Shown here: one piece after another, positions 56,798 through 64,000 of the stretch
How the letters are laid out: each line of letters starts with the position of its first letter
Numbering within the stretch: position 1 is the stretch's first letter
Origin: Glaciecola sp.
GTDB taxonomy: Bacteria > Pseudomonadota > Gammaproteobacteria > Enterobacterales > Alteromonadaceae
Assembly: GCA_029246415.1 (NCBI GenBank)
Contig: JAQWNF010000007.1
Coordinates: 1 to 64,000 of the forward strand
Direction: 5' to 3'
Length of the DNA stretch: 64,000 bases
Translations under genes and position numbers: made by a program
Notes under the pieces: model-generated
The model's database searches: none
What the model was told of the DNA's origin: nothing
The model's input: only the letters and a program-made list of their open reading frames with translations

Positions 56798-57694
56798 TCA
56801 AATAAAGTAAGTGAGCAGTGCGTTTTGCGAGAGTAAGGCGCGTTGTGTTTGTTGAGATAACTGCAACTCAGCAAGTATATCAACCACTTTTTGCCAATAT
56901 TCTTGATATTCACAGCTAAACAATGTCAGCGGAAAATTACTCGCCAACATTATCCTTTCTTCGCCCCATACTTCTAACAATATGTTGATCGTCTGCTTGA
57001 CGTGTTCATCACTGTAATCACGTTGGGCCATCTCCCACCCTGACGCTTTGACTTTAATCTGTGGGATACGCGCCAAACGTTGTAAATTGGATAGCCATTG
57101 AGCATAGGTTTGTTGATTGTGCGCTCCAAGCCCCACATGATTAATCACCCACGTATTCACTAATGGTGTAGCTATGTTAGTTGCTTGATTGTTTTGGGCA
57201 AATAACTCACCAATAAGCTCGACAACCTCACTATCATTGACATCAAATTGCGCTTCAAATATCAGGCCTTGCTCACTTAAATACCTCAGATTCGTCAGCA
57301 CTTGAGCCGACGTTAACAACGCTAACGCTTGTTCATCTAAGATATGTCGCACTCCCATAAAAGAAGGGTGCGCAGCTAATGCAGAAATTTGTGCAATAAA
57401 GTCCTCTGAAGGCAATGTTAAATCACAGCAAGCGATGGATCTGAAGGAAGGTGTTGTGGATTGTTGCTCTAAATAGTCGAGCTCGCGCCAAGGCTGTTGA
57501 TTATCAAACCCAGCTTCAATATGGACGTAACTGTTTAAAGTGAATGGCGCACAGAGCGCCAAATCTTGTGAGGTAAAAGTGCGTTGGATCTTGGCTTTAT
57601 CGGGCCAGAAAGGCGGATTTTGTGGTTGTAACCAGCCATATTGTCCTTGCTCTAACGCAAATAAATGGACATGGGGATCAACAATCTTAATCAT
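56798..57694 (-). CDS. Amidohydrolase family 2 protein, probable sugar lactonase
   Basis: A 298-residue TIM-barrel hydrolase of the COG3618 type. Metal ligands begin with VDPHVHLF (His8, His10); MGVRHIL and VNTWVINHVGLG match later barrel strands, and MLASNFP near residue 250 supplies the C-terminal acidic/Asn position. Relatives hydrolyse fuconolactone, rhamnonolactone or similar aldonolactones. It lies 36 bases downstream of an SDR gene on the same strand. A dehydrogenase-lactonase-dehydratase-aldolase set is the classic non-phosphorylative pathway for a deoxy or anhydro sugar. Confidence 0.83.
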   Translation of the reverse strand: MIKIVDPHVHLFALEQGQYGWLQPQNPPFWPDKAKIQRTFTSQDLALCAPFTLNSYVHIEAGFDNQQPWRELDYLEQQSTTPSFRSIACCDLTLPSEDFIAQISALAAHPSFMGVRHILDEQALALLTSAQVLTNLRYLSEQGLIFEAQFDVNDSEVVELIGELFAQNNQATNIATPLVNTWVINHVGLGAHNQQTYAQWLSNLQRLARIPQIKVKASGWEMAQRDYSDEHVKQTINILLEVWGEERIMLASNFPLTLFSCEYQEYWQKVVDILAELQLSQQTQRALLSQNALLTYFI

Positions 57695-57730
57695 TTTATA
57701 GATTTAGAAAGCAGTCTGGCGAGCTGAGTA

Positions 57731-58471
57731 TCATTGAGCCGCGTACCCACCATCCATCACCTGCAATGCACCGGTAACGAAACTCGCTTCATCTGAGGCT
57801 AAAAACAACGCATACGCAGCGACTTCTTCAGGCAATCCAATACGCCCTAGAGGCTGAGATTGTGCTTCAAGTGCATGAATATCTTTGGCATTGGCACCCG
57901 AACGGGCAACGTAATTAGCAATCGCTTGTTGATACAAAGGTGTATCAATCGTACCCGGGCACAATGCGTTTGCGCGTATATTATACACGGCATAATCTAA
58001 TGCAGTGGTTTTGGCCATTGAAGCAAGCGCATGTTTTGTTAAATTATAGGCAAAAGATTTTGCTTTACCCACTAGAGCTTGCTCAGAGGCAACCAAAATA
58101 ATCGATCCTGATTTTGCCGCTTTCATACTAGGTAAGGTTGCTTGAATGGCGTGATAAGCGCCTTTAACGTTTAACGCAAGCATTCCATCTAAAGTAGCCT
58201 CATCCGTGTGTTCGATATTAGCTGAAAGGTGTTTACCAGCATTACAGATCAAAGTAGAGATAGAATGTTGATCAGCAATATTTGCAATGGCGTGATGTAC
58301 TGCATGGGAATCCGTCACATCCACTTGAATAAAATGGCCAACACTAGATGCTTGAATATCCAAGTTAAAAACAAGGTAACCGGCATCAACAAAGCGCTCA
58401 CAAATCGCTAAACCGATACCCGAAGAGCCGCCAGTAATGACAAGGGTTTTATTGTGTGTATGTTTGTCCAT
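57731..58471 (-). CDS. Short-chain dehydrogenase/reductase
   Basis: A 246-residue classical SDR. Cofactor motif TGGSSGIG at 13-20, Asp38 after the second strand (NLDIQ) favouring NAD(H), NNAG-equivalent CNAG at 76-79, and the catalytic set Ser129, Tyr142 and Lys146 (AYNLTK). The C-terminus SQPLGRIGLPEEVAAYALFL and DGGYAAQ resembles sugar and keto-deoxy-sugar-acid dehydrogenases. It is the first gene of an SDR-lactonase pair. It could oxidise the free sugar or a later keto-acid intermediate. Confidence 0.88.
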   Translation of the reverse strand: MDKHTHNKTLVITGGSSGIGLAICERFVDAGYLVFNLDIQASSVGHFIQVDVTDSHAVHHAIANIADQHSISTLICNAGKHLSANIEHTDEATLDGMLALNVKGAYHAIQATLPSMKAAKSGSIILVASEQALVGKAKSFAYNLTKHALASMAKTTALDYAVYNIRANALCPGTIDTPLYQQAIANYVARSGANAKDIHALEAQSQPLGRIGLPEEVAAYALFLASDEASFVTGALQVMDGGYAAQ

Positions 58472-58607
58472 GTTCTACTCACTTGTTTTTGGTGTTGTTG
58501 AATTTTAGTTGAATTTGAAATTTCTCATAATTTACCACAGTGATAATGATCCTTGCAGTAAAATTTTGTCTTATTGACATCCTGTCAAAAGTACTTATTC
58601 GTCAATA

Positions 58608-59042
58608 TTATGAGGCCTCATTGGTGCTTAAAAAGGCAAAAGCAACATTAAATGCTTGTTGTTGAAAGATTTTTAAACCCGTATCACTAAAATCAATTGG
58701 TATAGGATTATGGTTCAAGATCTCTTTAAGTTCAATGTTGCTGATTACTTGTACATTTAGCTCCGGAATTAACTGGATCGCCGCTTCCATTTTAAAGCCT
58801 AATGCTCCGCCAGCAAACTTTCCTTTTAAAGGGCGTTCTTTGATGATAACGGCATCGATCTTATAATCTTCAATTAACTTGGCAAATGTGCTTTGAAAGT
58901 AACGTAAATCTGAGGTCGTGTTCTTTTTGGTATATTCAATTTTACGCACTCGACACTCAGGAATATTGATTAAACCGTCATGACTCGATAACAAACTGAT
59001 GACCGCTTCAGTGCCTTTAATTTCAACGCCACATACTTGCAT
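58608..59042 (-). CDS. DUF3010 family protein
   Basis: A 144-residue single-domain protein of the DUF3010 family, recognised by MQVCGVEIKGTEAVISLL and IKERPLKGKFAGGALGFKME. The beginning resembles RNase H-like folds (strand with acidic residue, then VIIKER), but the biochemical role is unknown. No membrane or signal segments. It stands alone; a copy of a repeated hairpin element lies 22 bases upstream of its start. Confidence 0.82.
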   Translation of the reverse strand: MQVCGVEIKGTEAVISLLSSHDGLINIPECRVRKIEYTKKNTTSDLRYFQSTFAKLIEDYKIDAVIIKERPLKGKFAGGALGFKMEAAIQLIPELNVQVISNIELKEILNHNPIPIDFSDTGLKIFQQQAFNVAFAFLSTNEAS

Positions 59043-59063
59043 TACTTACCCTTTAAATTTTTA

Positions 59064-59110
59064 CCGTAGGAAATTCGAGACCTATTATACGGTCATAAAA
59101 ATCATAAGGG
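59064..59110. repeat. Dispersed hairpin repeat, copy 1
   Basis: This shares TTCGAGACCTATTA-N3-GGTCAT and weaker flanking identity with 63859-63904. GACC...GGTC forms the inner stem. Both copies lie in non-coding DNA. Unit length is about 47 bases. Confidence 0.55.
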
Positions 59111-59204
59111 TAGTTTAATCAAGTACTATCATCCTATTGTCCCAGTCTATCTAAGCTTGATATACTACAAAAAATCACAGGGAACAATCACAGGAATCCA
59201 TCAC

Positions 59205-59984
59205 ATGTGCCAACTTATGGGAATGTCAGCCAATGTCCCTACCGATGCTAGATTTAGCTTCACAGGATTAGTGGAGCGCGCAGGAAGAACCGACATTCAC
59301 AAAGATGGATGGGGCATTACCTTTTATCAAGGAAAAGGCGTACAAGAATTTCGTGACCTGAAAGCCGGTTCAGATTGTGATGTCGCTAATTTTCTGAAAT
59401 TACAGTGCATTAAAAGTGACATTGTCATCAGCCATATTCGTCAAGCTAACGTAGGTGCATTGACACTAGAAAACACCCACCCATTTCGCCGCGAATTATG
59501 GGGCGAAAACTGGACATTTGCCCACAACGGCCAATTAAAAGATATCCATTCAATCCTACCACTAGGGCGTTTTATCCCTATTGGCACCACGGATTCTGAA
59601 CACATCTTTTGTTGGTTATTAGATCAAATTGAGCAAGCTTTTCCGACTAGACCTGAAGATCCGAATAAATTGTATGATTTCATTTATGCCAAACGCCAAC
59701 AATTACATGAGTTTGATGTCTGTAATTTCTTACTGACCGATGGCCATGCATTGATTGCGCATTGCTCTAACAATTTACATTGGGTAACACGCAGAGCTCC
59801 GTTTGGGCCTGCGTTATTAAAGGATCTTGAAATGAGCGTTGATTTTAGCCAAGAGACCACACCTAATGATGTGGTCACGGTACTGGCTACTCAGCCGCTT
59901 ACTACCAACGAGACTTGGGAAAAGATGCAGCCTGGCCAGATGGTCGTGTTTGCCGCAGGCGAGCTAATTAAGCAGTTCGGGTGA
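59205..59984 (+). CDS. Class II glutamine amidotransferase (YafJ-like)
   Basis: An Ntn-type glutamine amidotransferase domain of 259 residues. From the ATG at 59205 the second residue is Cys2 (MCQLMGMSAN), the N-terminal nucleophile exposed after Met removal; AGGAA precedes this start. A frame to TTG at 59157 would bury the cysteine and is rejected. Further motifs: DIHKDGWGITFYQG, VISHIRQANVG, NWTFAHNGQL and TDSEHIFCWLLD, as in YafJ. No synthetase domain is attached, and the ammonia acceptor is unknown. It overlaps the broken pseC by 17 bases on the opposite strand. Confidence 0.9.
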   Translation: MCQLMGMSANVPTDARFSFTGLVERAGRTDIHKDGWGITFYQGKGVQEFRDLKAGSDCDVANFLKLQCIKSDIVISHIRQANVGALTLENTHPFRRELWGENWTFAHNGQLKDIHSILPLGRFIPIGTTDSEHIFCWLLDQIEQAFPTRPEDPNKLYDFIYAKRQQLHEFDVCNFLLTDGHALIAHCSNNLHWVTRRAPFGPALLKDLEMSVDFSQETTPNDVVTVLATQPLTTNETWEKMQPGQMVVFAAGELIKQFG

Positions 59985-60842
59985 TCCGCGATAAAATATC
60001 CACAACTCGATCTTGCTCCTTGTCCGTCATACCATGAAATAACGGCAAGCTAAGCGCACGTTCATAATAGCGTTCGGCATTAGGGAAATCGCCATGTTTA
60101 AAACCTAACGCTTGATAATATGGCTGAGTATGCACAGGAATATAGTGAATATTGACGCCTAATTCTTGTTCGCGCATACGTGCAAACACTTCAGCTTGAG
60201 TCAATGAGATGTGCTCAAGTTGTAGTTGAATCGGATACAAATGCAAGGTCGAGTCACACTCTTTGGATTGATATGGCGTAATTACCGGTAAATCAGCTAA
60301 AAGGGAATCATATCTTGCCTGTAAGCGTCGGCGTTGAGCCACAAAATCATCAACACGATGTAACTGACTTAAGCCCAGCGAGGCATGAATATCGCTCATA
60401 CGATAATTCGCACCAAGTGAAATTTGTTGGTACTCCCAATCACCAATAGGCTCGCGCGTCATTAATTCAGGATCACGGGTGATCCCATGATTACGTAGCA
60501 CTTGCATACGTTTAGCTAACGCAGGCTGATTCGTCATGGCCATGCCACCTTCAGCGCTAGTAATGATTTTTACAGGATGAAAACTAAAGACACTAATATC
60601 ACTATAACGACCTGAACCCACAGGCGCGCCAGCATACTTAGCACCAATGGCATGTGATGCATCTTCGATGATCCTAAATCCGTATTCTAGTGACAACGCA
60701 TGGATCCGCGACATGTCACAAGGCTGTCCAGCAAAATCAACGCTGGCACTTTGGGACCTTGCGTCAAAAAATCAGATTGCAGTACGTCCAACACAGCATC
60801 GATATCATCTTGATTAATAGATTGTTTGCCATAGGGGATCAT
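59968..60842 (-). pseudogene. pseC: pseC (pseudaminic acid aminotransferase), internal deletion and frameshift
   Basis: PseC transfers an amino group to the PseB product in pseudaminic acid synthesis. The start is intact at 60842, sharing a base with the pseB stop: MIPYGKQSINQDDID..., LQSDFLTQGPKVPA. At about 60740-60745 the sequence jumps, in another frame, to VDFAGQPCDMSRIHALSLEY and continues normally, including the PLP-lysine segment SFHPVKIITSAEGGMAM, to the end. About 100 codons (roughly residues 34-130, normally containing much of the cofactor site) are missing. The upstream frame ends after 51 codons. The remaining 248-codon frame from 60714 could be translated but lacks the cofactor-binding N-terminal part, so it is almost certainly inactive. 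Confidence 0.85.
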
Positions 60843-61858
60843 TAGTTCACCTCAAAGCTCGGATCAACATGGATCTTGATCAGTTCACGAATATCCTCAA
60901 CAGATAACCATTTATCATTGGTGCCTGAGTTGTATTCAAATCCATAAGGGACTCTATCGGCGTGGTGATGGGCTAGATAATCAGCTTCTTTATAGTTAAA
61001 TGACACAGACGGCAATATTGCATAATAGTTACCTAAATCAATAGTGTGTAATGAGTCGGTGTCGGTGATCATTTCTTCATGGAGTTTTTCTCCTGGACGA
61101 ACACCGATCAGTTGAATAGTGGAGTTCGGAGCAATCGCTTTAGCGACATCTAGGATTTTATATGAAGGGATTTTAGGAATAAATATCTCACCACCTAAAT
61201 GATGTTTCAACGCATACAAGACCATGTCGACGCCTTCTTGTAAGGGGATATTAAAGCGAGTCATAGCATCATGAGTCACAGGAATGACGCCTTCATTGCG
61301 TTTTTCCATGAAAAATGGAATGACTGAACCGCGTGAGCCCATGACGTTGCCATAGCGTACGACGCTGAAACGGATATTTTTCGAACCACGAATATTATTG
61401 GCTGCGGTAAACAACTTATCCGACGCCAATTTTGTGGCGCCATACAAATTGATCGGCGCACAGGCTTTATCGGTAGATAAGGCAACGACATCACTAACAC
61501 CGGTCTCAAGTGCAGCATGGATCACGTTTTCAGCACCGGTAATATTAGTCCGAATACATTCGGTGGGATTATATTCAGCGGTATCGACTTGCTTCATTGC
61601 AGCGGTATGAATGATGATATCAACGCTTTCACACGCCATTTTAACTCGCTGCGCGTCGCGTACATCACCAATGAAAAAGCGTAATTGTGGGAACTGCTCA
61701 TACGGATAGCGCTGTTTAAGTTCAAATTGTTTGAGCTCATCTCTTGAAAAAATGATGATTTTTTTGACGCTTGGATAGCGGATCAAAATCGTTTCGATAA
61801 ATTTTTTGCCAAACGAACCGGTACCACCAGTAATCAGTACGACTTTATTGTCAAACAT
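60842..61858 (-). CDS. pseB: UDP-N-acetylglucosamine 4,6-dehydratase (inverting), PseB
   Basis: First enzyme of CMP-pseudaminic acid synthesis, used for flagellin or surface glycans. The 338-residue extended SDR has GGTGSFGKKF at the N-terminus, the MKQVDTAEYNP segment of this family and the C-terminal GVRPGEKLHEEMI. The catalytic Lys is in DKAC and the YGATK motif is present (NLYGATKLASDK). It is intact and co-directional with pseC, which is broken. Other pse genes are not in the window; they may lie elsewhere. Confidence 0.94.
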   Translation of the reverse strand: MFDNKVVLITGGTGSFGKKFIETILIRYPSVKKIIIFSRDELKQFELKQRYPYEQFPQLRFFIGDVRDAQRVKMACESVDIIIHTAAMKQVDTAEYNPTECIRTNITGAENVIHAALETGVSDVVALSTDKACAPINLYGATKLASDKLFTAANNIRGSKNIRFSVVRYGNVMGSRGSVIPFFMEKRNEGVIPVTHDAMTRFNIPLQEGVDMVLYALKHHLGGEIFIPKIPSYKILDVAKAIAPNSTIQLIGVRPGEKLHEEMITDTDSLHTIDLGNYYAILPSVSFNYKEADYLAHHHADRVPYGFEYNSGTNDKWLSVEDIRELIKIHVDPSFEVN

Positions 61859-62024
61859 AGCTGCTTTTCCGCATTAACTGTAATTAATATGAATAAAGCA
61901 AAGAATGTGCCATTGGTGAGTTAGACTGACCCTCGCTTGATCGTTATGGTAAAACCAACCACAGCTCGGCGGTACCCGGGATGAAAAATTTAATTACCCA
62001 ATTCTATCGAAGACAATTGACAAT

Positions 62025-62083
62025 AGTTGCTATAGGCAACTTATATGTATAGTTATTGCAATATGTGAATGACATACTATACT
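62025..62083 (+). promoter_or_regulatory. Promoter and inverted repeat upstream of the Xre-RES pair
   Basis: TTGCAA (62056-62061) and TATACT (62078-62083), 16 bases apart, form a good sigma-70 promoter 47 bases from the antitoxin start. Just upstream AGTTGC-TATAG-GCAACT (62025-62041) is a perfect inverted repeat, a likely operator for the Xre-type antitoxin, since these systems repress themselves. Confidence 0.55.
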
Positions 62084-62129
62084 GGATATAGAAATAAGAG
62101 GTTATTTTATACTTTTTAAGGAGATAACA

Positions 62130-62501
62130 GTGTCGGTTGCAGCTCAGCTCACTCCCAATGCAGACGAAGTGCTGTGTAAGGCAGTATTTAATGCCAGTAA
62201 AGCACTGACTTTGCAACAAAAAGAACTGGCTAAAGTATTGGGGTTCGAGCCATGGGGATTATCAAGACTGAAAAATAAAGGAGTATTATCCCCCCATTCC
62301 AAACAAGGAGAATTAGCTTTATTGTTGATCCGTGTTTACCAATCGGTGCATGCGCTAGCAGGTGGTGATCCAATATGGATAAAACATTTCATGCGTTCAA
62401 ATAACACCATGACAAAAGGCATACCTGCCGAACAACTACAAACCGTATCAGGATTATATGATGTTTTAGGGTTTGTAGACGCAATGCGTAGTAAAACATA
62501 A
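62130..62501 (+). CDS. Xre/MbcA/ParS-type antitoxin
   Basis: A 123-residue antitoxin with an N-terminal helix-turn-helix (LTLQQKELAKVLGFEPWGLSRL, about 26-47) and a C-terminal DUF2384-type toxin-binding region (AGGDPIWIKHFMRSNN and VSGLYDVLGFVDAMR). Start is a GTG at 62130 with AAGGAG six bases upstream, stronger than any alternative. The TAA overlaps the toxin ATG, the standard arrangement of RES-Xre pairs. Confidence 0.9.
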   Translation: MSVAAQLTPNADEVLCKAVFNASKALTLQQKELAKVLGFEPWGLSRLKNKGVLSPHSKQGELALLLIRVYQSVHALAGGDPIWIKHFMRSNNTMTKGIPAEQLQTVSGLYDVLGFVDAMRSKT

Positions 62502-63262
62502 TGATCTGGCAGCAATGTGCTGGAGAACGACAGATAAAACCTCTATCGGGAAGCGTGTATCGGATTGTAGAAAACCAACAACCCATCGCCAATAGTTCAA
62601 TTGTGGATACACTGGCAGAGCAATCAGTGTTAGAAGAAATGCTCAAAGTATCTGTGATGGGATCTAAAAATAATGTTGAGAATAAAAACCCGAAAACTTG
62701 TCATTACCTATTAAGTACTCCCTTCCGAGAGCCGCCGCTCAGACATGGTTCTCGTTTTGGAACACGACAATATCCTAGTATTTTTTATGGAGCAAGCGAG
62801 CTAAAAGGTGCACTAACCGAACATGCGTATTATCGGTTTCTTTTTGCCAGTTCAATTATTGGGCCTTGGCCATCTGAGACACTATTATCCAGTCACACTG
62901 TTTTTAGTGTCAAATATCATACCCCGTTAGGGATCAAGTTAAACTCTCCGCCCTTTAATACGTTTGAGAGGGACTTAACAAATCCAACAAAATACACTGC
63001 TAGCCAACTTATCGGACTAGATATGCGTAACGGCCAAGTCGAGATGTTTACCTATACTAGCGCGCGCGATAACCGATATGAATGTGTGGGTATTTTCACC
63101 CCTCAAGTGTTTACCTCTTCTCATCCTGAAAGAGTTGAGTCATGGTTATGTGAATTAACACCAACCTCTGTGCAGTATAAACAAGCTAACACTTTCACAA
63201 CTCAAACATTACCATTATCGCAGTTTTTGATTGATGGTGAATTGCCTAATGCAGCGTTATGA
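62501..63262 (+). CDS. RES-domain toxin
   Basis: A 253-residue RES toxin. RES proteins studied elsewhere deplete NAD+ by phosphorolysis or hydrolysis. The core motif SRFGTRQYPSIFYGASELKG followed by ALTEHAYYR gives the conserved Arg, Tyr and Glu residues of the active site. A late FTYTSARDNRYECVGIFTP region completes the fold. It is translationally coupled to the antitoxin and appears complete. No third gene is present. Confidence 0.9.
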   Translation: MIWQQCAGERQIKPLSGSVYRIVENQQPIANSSIVDTLAEQSVLEEMLKVSVMGSKNNVENKNPKTCHYLLSTPFREPPLRHGSRFGTRQYPSIFYGASELKGALTEHAYYRFLFASSIIGPWPSETLLSSHTVFSVKYHTPLGIKLNSPPFNTFERDLTNPTKYTASQLIGLDMRNGQVEMFTYTSARDNRYECVGIFTPQVFTSSHPERVESWLCELTPTSVQYKQANTFTTQTLPLSQFLIDGELPNAAL

Positions 63263-63384
63263 AAAGGTGATCTGTGAAGACGAATTTACAAAAAATAAAT
63301 CCACCTTCATAAGATAATCAATTACTCACTTGCAACTTTTAACCTTCAGACGTTAACTGCCGATCAGCAAGCTAATTACAGTCG

Positions 63385-63612
63385 TTAAGAACAATACACC
63401 TCATCCGTCTTTAAGCGTTCGATGATTGAGCCTTGCATACCAGGTAAAGCTAGTAGGTGCAGCGCTTCTTGGACTGCTTCCCAGTCTTTACTCGACAATA
63501 ATACTGCATTGTGACGGTTACTAGTGATGATAACAGGGGCATTCGATTCAGCAATGTCGTCAATTAAATGGTGTAGGGTTTTACGTGCTTCTCTTACAGT
63601 AATAGTATTCAT
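63385..63612 (-). CDS. Phd/YefM-type antitoxin without an adjacent toxin
   Basis: A 75-residue antitoxin of the Phd/YefM family: MNTITVREARKTLHHLIDDI at the DNA-binding N-terminus and NAVLLSSKDWEAVQEALHLL in the middle are characteristic. In YefM-YoeB systems the toxin follows the antitoxin. Here the 122 bases after the stop hold no toxin frame, and the next gene is the RES toxin in the opposite direction. It is thus an orphan or a remnant of a lost pair. Confidence 0.85.
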   Translation of the reverse strand: MNTITVREARKTLHHLIDDIAESNAPVIITSNRHNAVLLSSKDWEAVQEALHLLALPGMQGSIIERLKTDEVYCS

Positions 63613-63858
63613 GATTTTTTCCTTAAATATTTATCATTAAACTAGTCCGTCTTAGCAACCATTTTTATTTCATCTGACTCGCAATTCGCTTGTGTAATAT
63701 GAAGATGTAAAGGTGAAGACAACCAATACATTTAGATTAGGTGACAATACGCACTGTATCTACTGTTCTAAAGATCAGTTTTCAGTTTTTCTGGTGAAGT
63801 TTTTTTCTTTTATATCAGGATCAAGGGGAGATACTGTGTATGTCACACGATTTTAATT
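63613..63858. other. Non-coding stretch, nothing recognised
   Basis: AT-rich sequence upstream of the orphan antitoxin. The promoter of that gene should lie at its left edge. A 47-codon frame from a GTG at 63713 has a CxxC but no spaced ribosome binding site, and I do not call it. No tRNA or known element was seen. Confidence 0.5.
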
Positions 63859-63904
63859 CCCTATGATTTTCGAGACCTATTAACAGGTCATCAAGATCCT
63901 AGGG
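63859..63904. repeat. Dispersed hairpin repeat, copy 2
   Basis: This copy shares TTCGAGACCTATTA-N3-GGTCAT with 59064-59110. It has a better stem: CCCTATGAT pairs with ATCCTAGGG outside, with one mismatch, and GACCT with AGGTC inside around ATTAAC. It ends just before a terminator. Confidence 0.55.
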
Positions 63905-63945
63905 AAAAAAATGAATGTGCTGTCATCATTACAGCACATTCATTT
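63903..63945 (-). terminator. Strong terminator of a minus-strand gene beyond the right edge
   Basis: AAATGAATGTGCTGT and ACAGCACATTCATTT form a perfect 15-bp stem with a seven-base loop. Read on the minus strand it ends in a run of seven T residues. No gene in the window ends here from the right, so the upstream gene must start past 64000. Confidence 0.8.
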
Positions 63946-64000
63946 ATCGTAGTTGACTGCGCACATTATTAAAAATTGTTTAGTTTAAGACAGCTAAACC

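Noticed and set aside
59157-59204. TTG start of the glutamine amidotransferase
   Set aside because: It would bury the N-terminal cysteine nucleophile; the ATG at 59205 exposes it and has a ribosome binding site.
63713-63856. 47-codon GTG-initiated frame with an HCIYC motif
   Set aside because: The purine-rich bases abut the start codon with no spacing, composition is ordinary AT-rich intergenic DNA, and there is no family match.
1-64000. Search for CRISPR arrays, prophage structural genes, rRNA and tRNA
   Set aside because: No regular repeat-spacer pattern, phage gene set, rRNA or tRNA cloverleaf was recognised by eye. A covariance-model scan would be needed to exclude small RNAs.

Overview
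The window reads as the chromosome of a marine gammaproteobacterium, most likely in or near the Alteromonadales. It is AT-rich, and most proteins look like enterobacterial, Vibrio or Shewanella orthologues. Local gene orders are also gammaproteobacterial: fadR next to dsbB, ycgN-ycgL-rnd, a Slp lipoprotein near tsaB-yoaA, grxD-sodB, yeaG-yeaH-ycgB, smrB/prmB-aroC, prfB-lysS and rimI-holD. I recognised no rRNA, tRNA or CRISPR array. This is taxonomic inference from protein similarity, not a measured placement.

Layout: 1-140 is the end of an IS3-family insertion sequence. 147-4000 holds a three-domain fusion (EpmC + NAD-kinase-like + YfcL), a hotdog thioesterase and a membrane-anchored retropepsin-like protease. 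4008-9000 holds a GMC oxidoreductase overlapping fadR, then dsbB and ycgN-ycgL-rnd. 9092-18324 carries a DMT transporter, two envelope proteins, an M61 peptidase, a hydrolase, a Slp lipoprotein, tsaB and yoaA. 18496-20721 is an oxidative-stress and iron block (peroxiredoxin, bfd with a Fur-like box, grxD, sodB). 20899-25645 is the stress operon prkA-yeaH-spoVR. 25716-29981 is MFS-aroC-prmB, divergent smrB, and a 41-residue membrane protein behind FNR-like boxes. 30156-42640 is mainly housekeeping (gshA, panE, lysS, frameshifted prfB, argS, prfC) with an orphan Hpt protein and a pseudouridine synthase.

42731-47237 looks like an insertion between prfC and rimI-holD, which lie close together in E. 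coli: an AbiE-type toxin-antitoxin pair and a hybrid histidine kinase. 48034-49436 is an NfeD-stomatin pair. 49638-52595 is a likely acrylate/propionate module (PrpE-like ligase + AcuI). 52674-58471 contains a phosphohexomutase, a decayed GAF gene and a four-gene sugar-acid catabolic cluster of unknown substrate. 58608-61858 includes DUF3010, a class II glutamine amidotransferase, pseB and a pseC gene broken by an internal deletion. 62130-63612 is a toxin-antitoxin patch (Xre-RES plus a lone Phd/YefM antitoxin). The right edge carries a repeat element and the terminator of a minus-strand gene outside the window.

The observations I rate highest are the EpmC/NAD-kinase/YfcL fusion, the FNR-box promoter in front of the 41-residue membrane protein, the accessory block between prfC and rimI, the pseC deletion, and a roughly 47-base hairpin element present twice in non-coding DNA.
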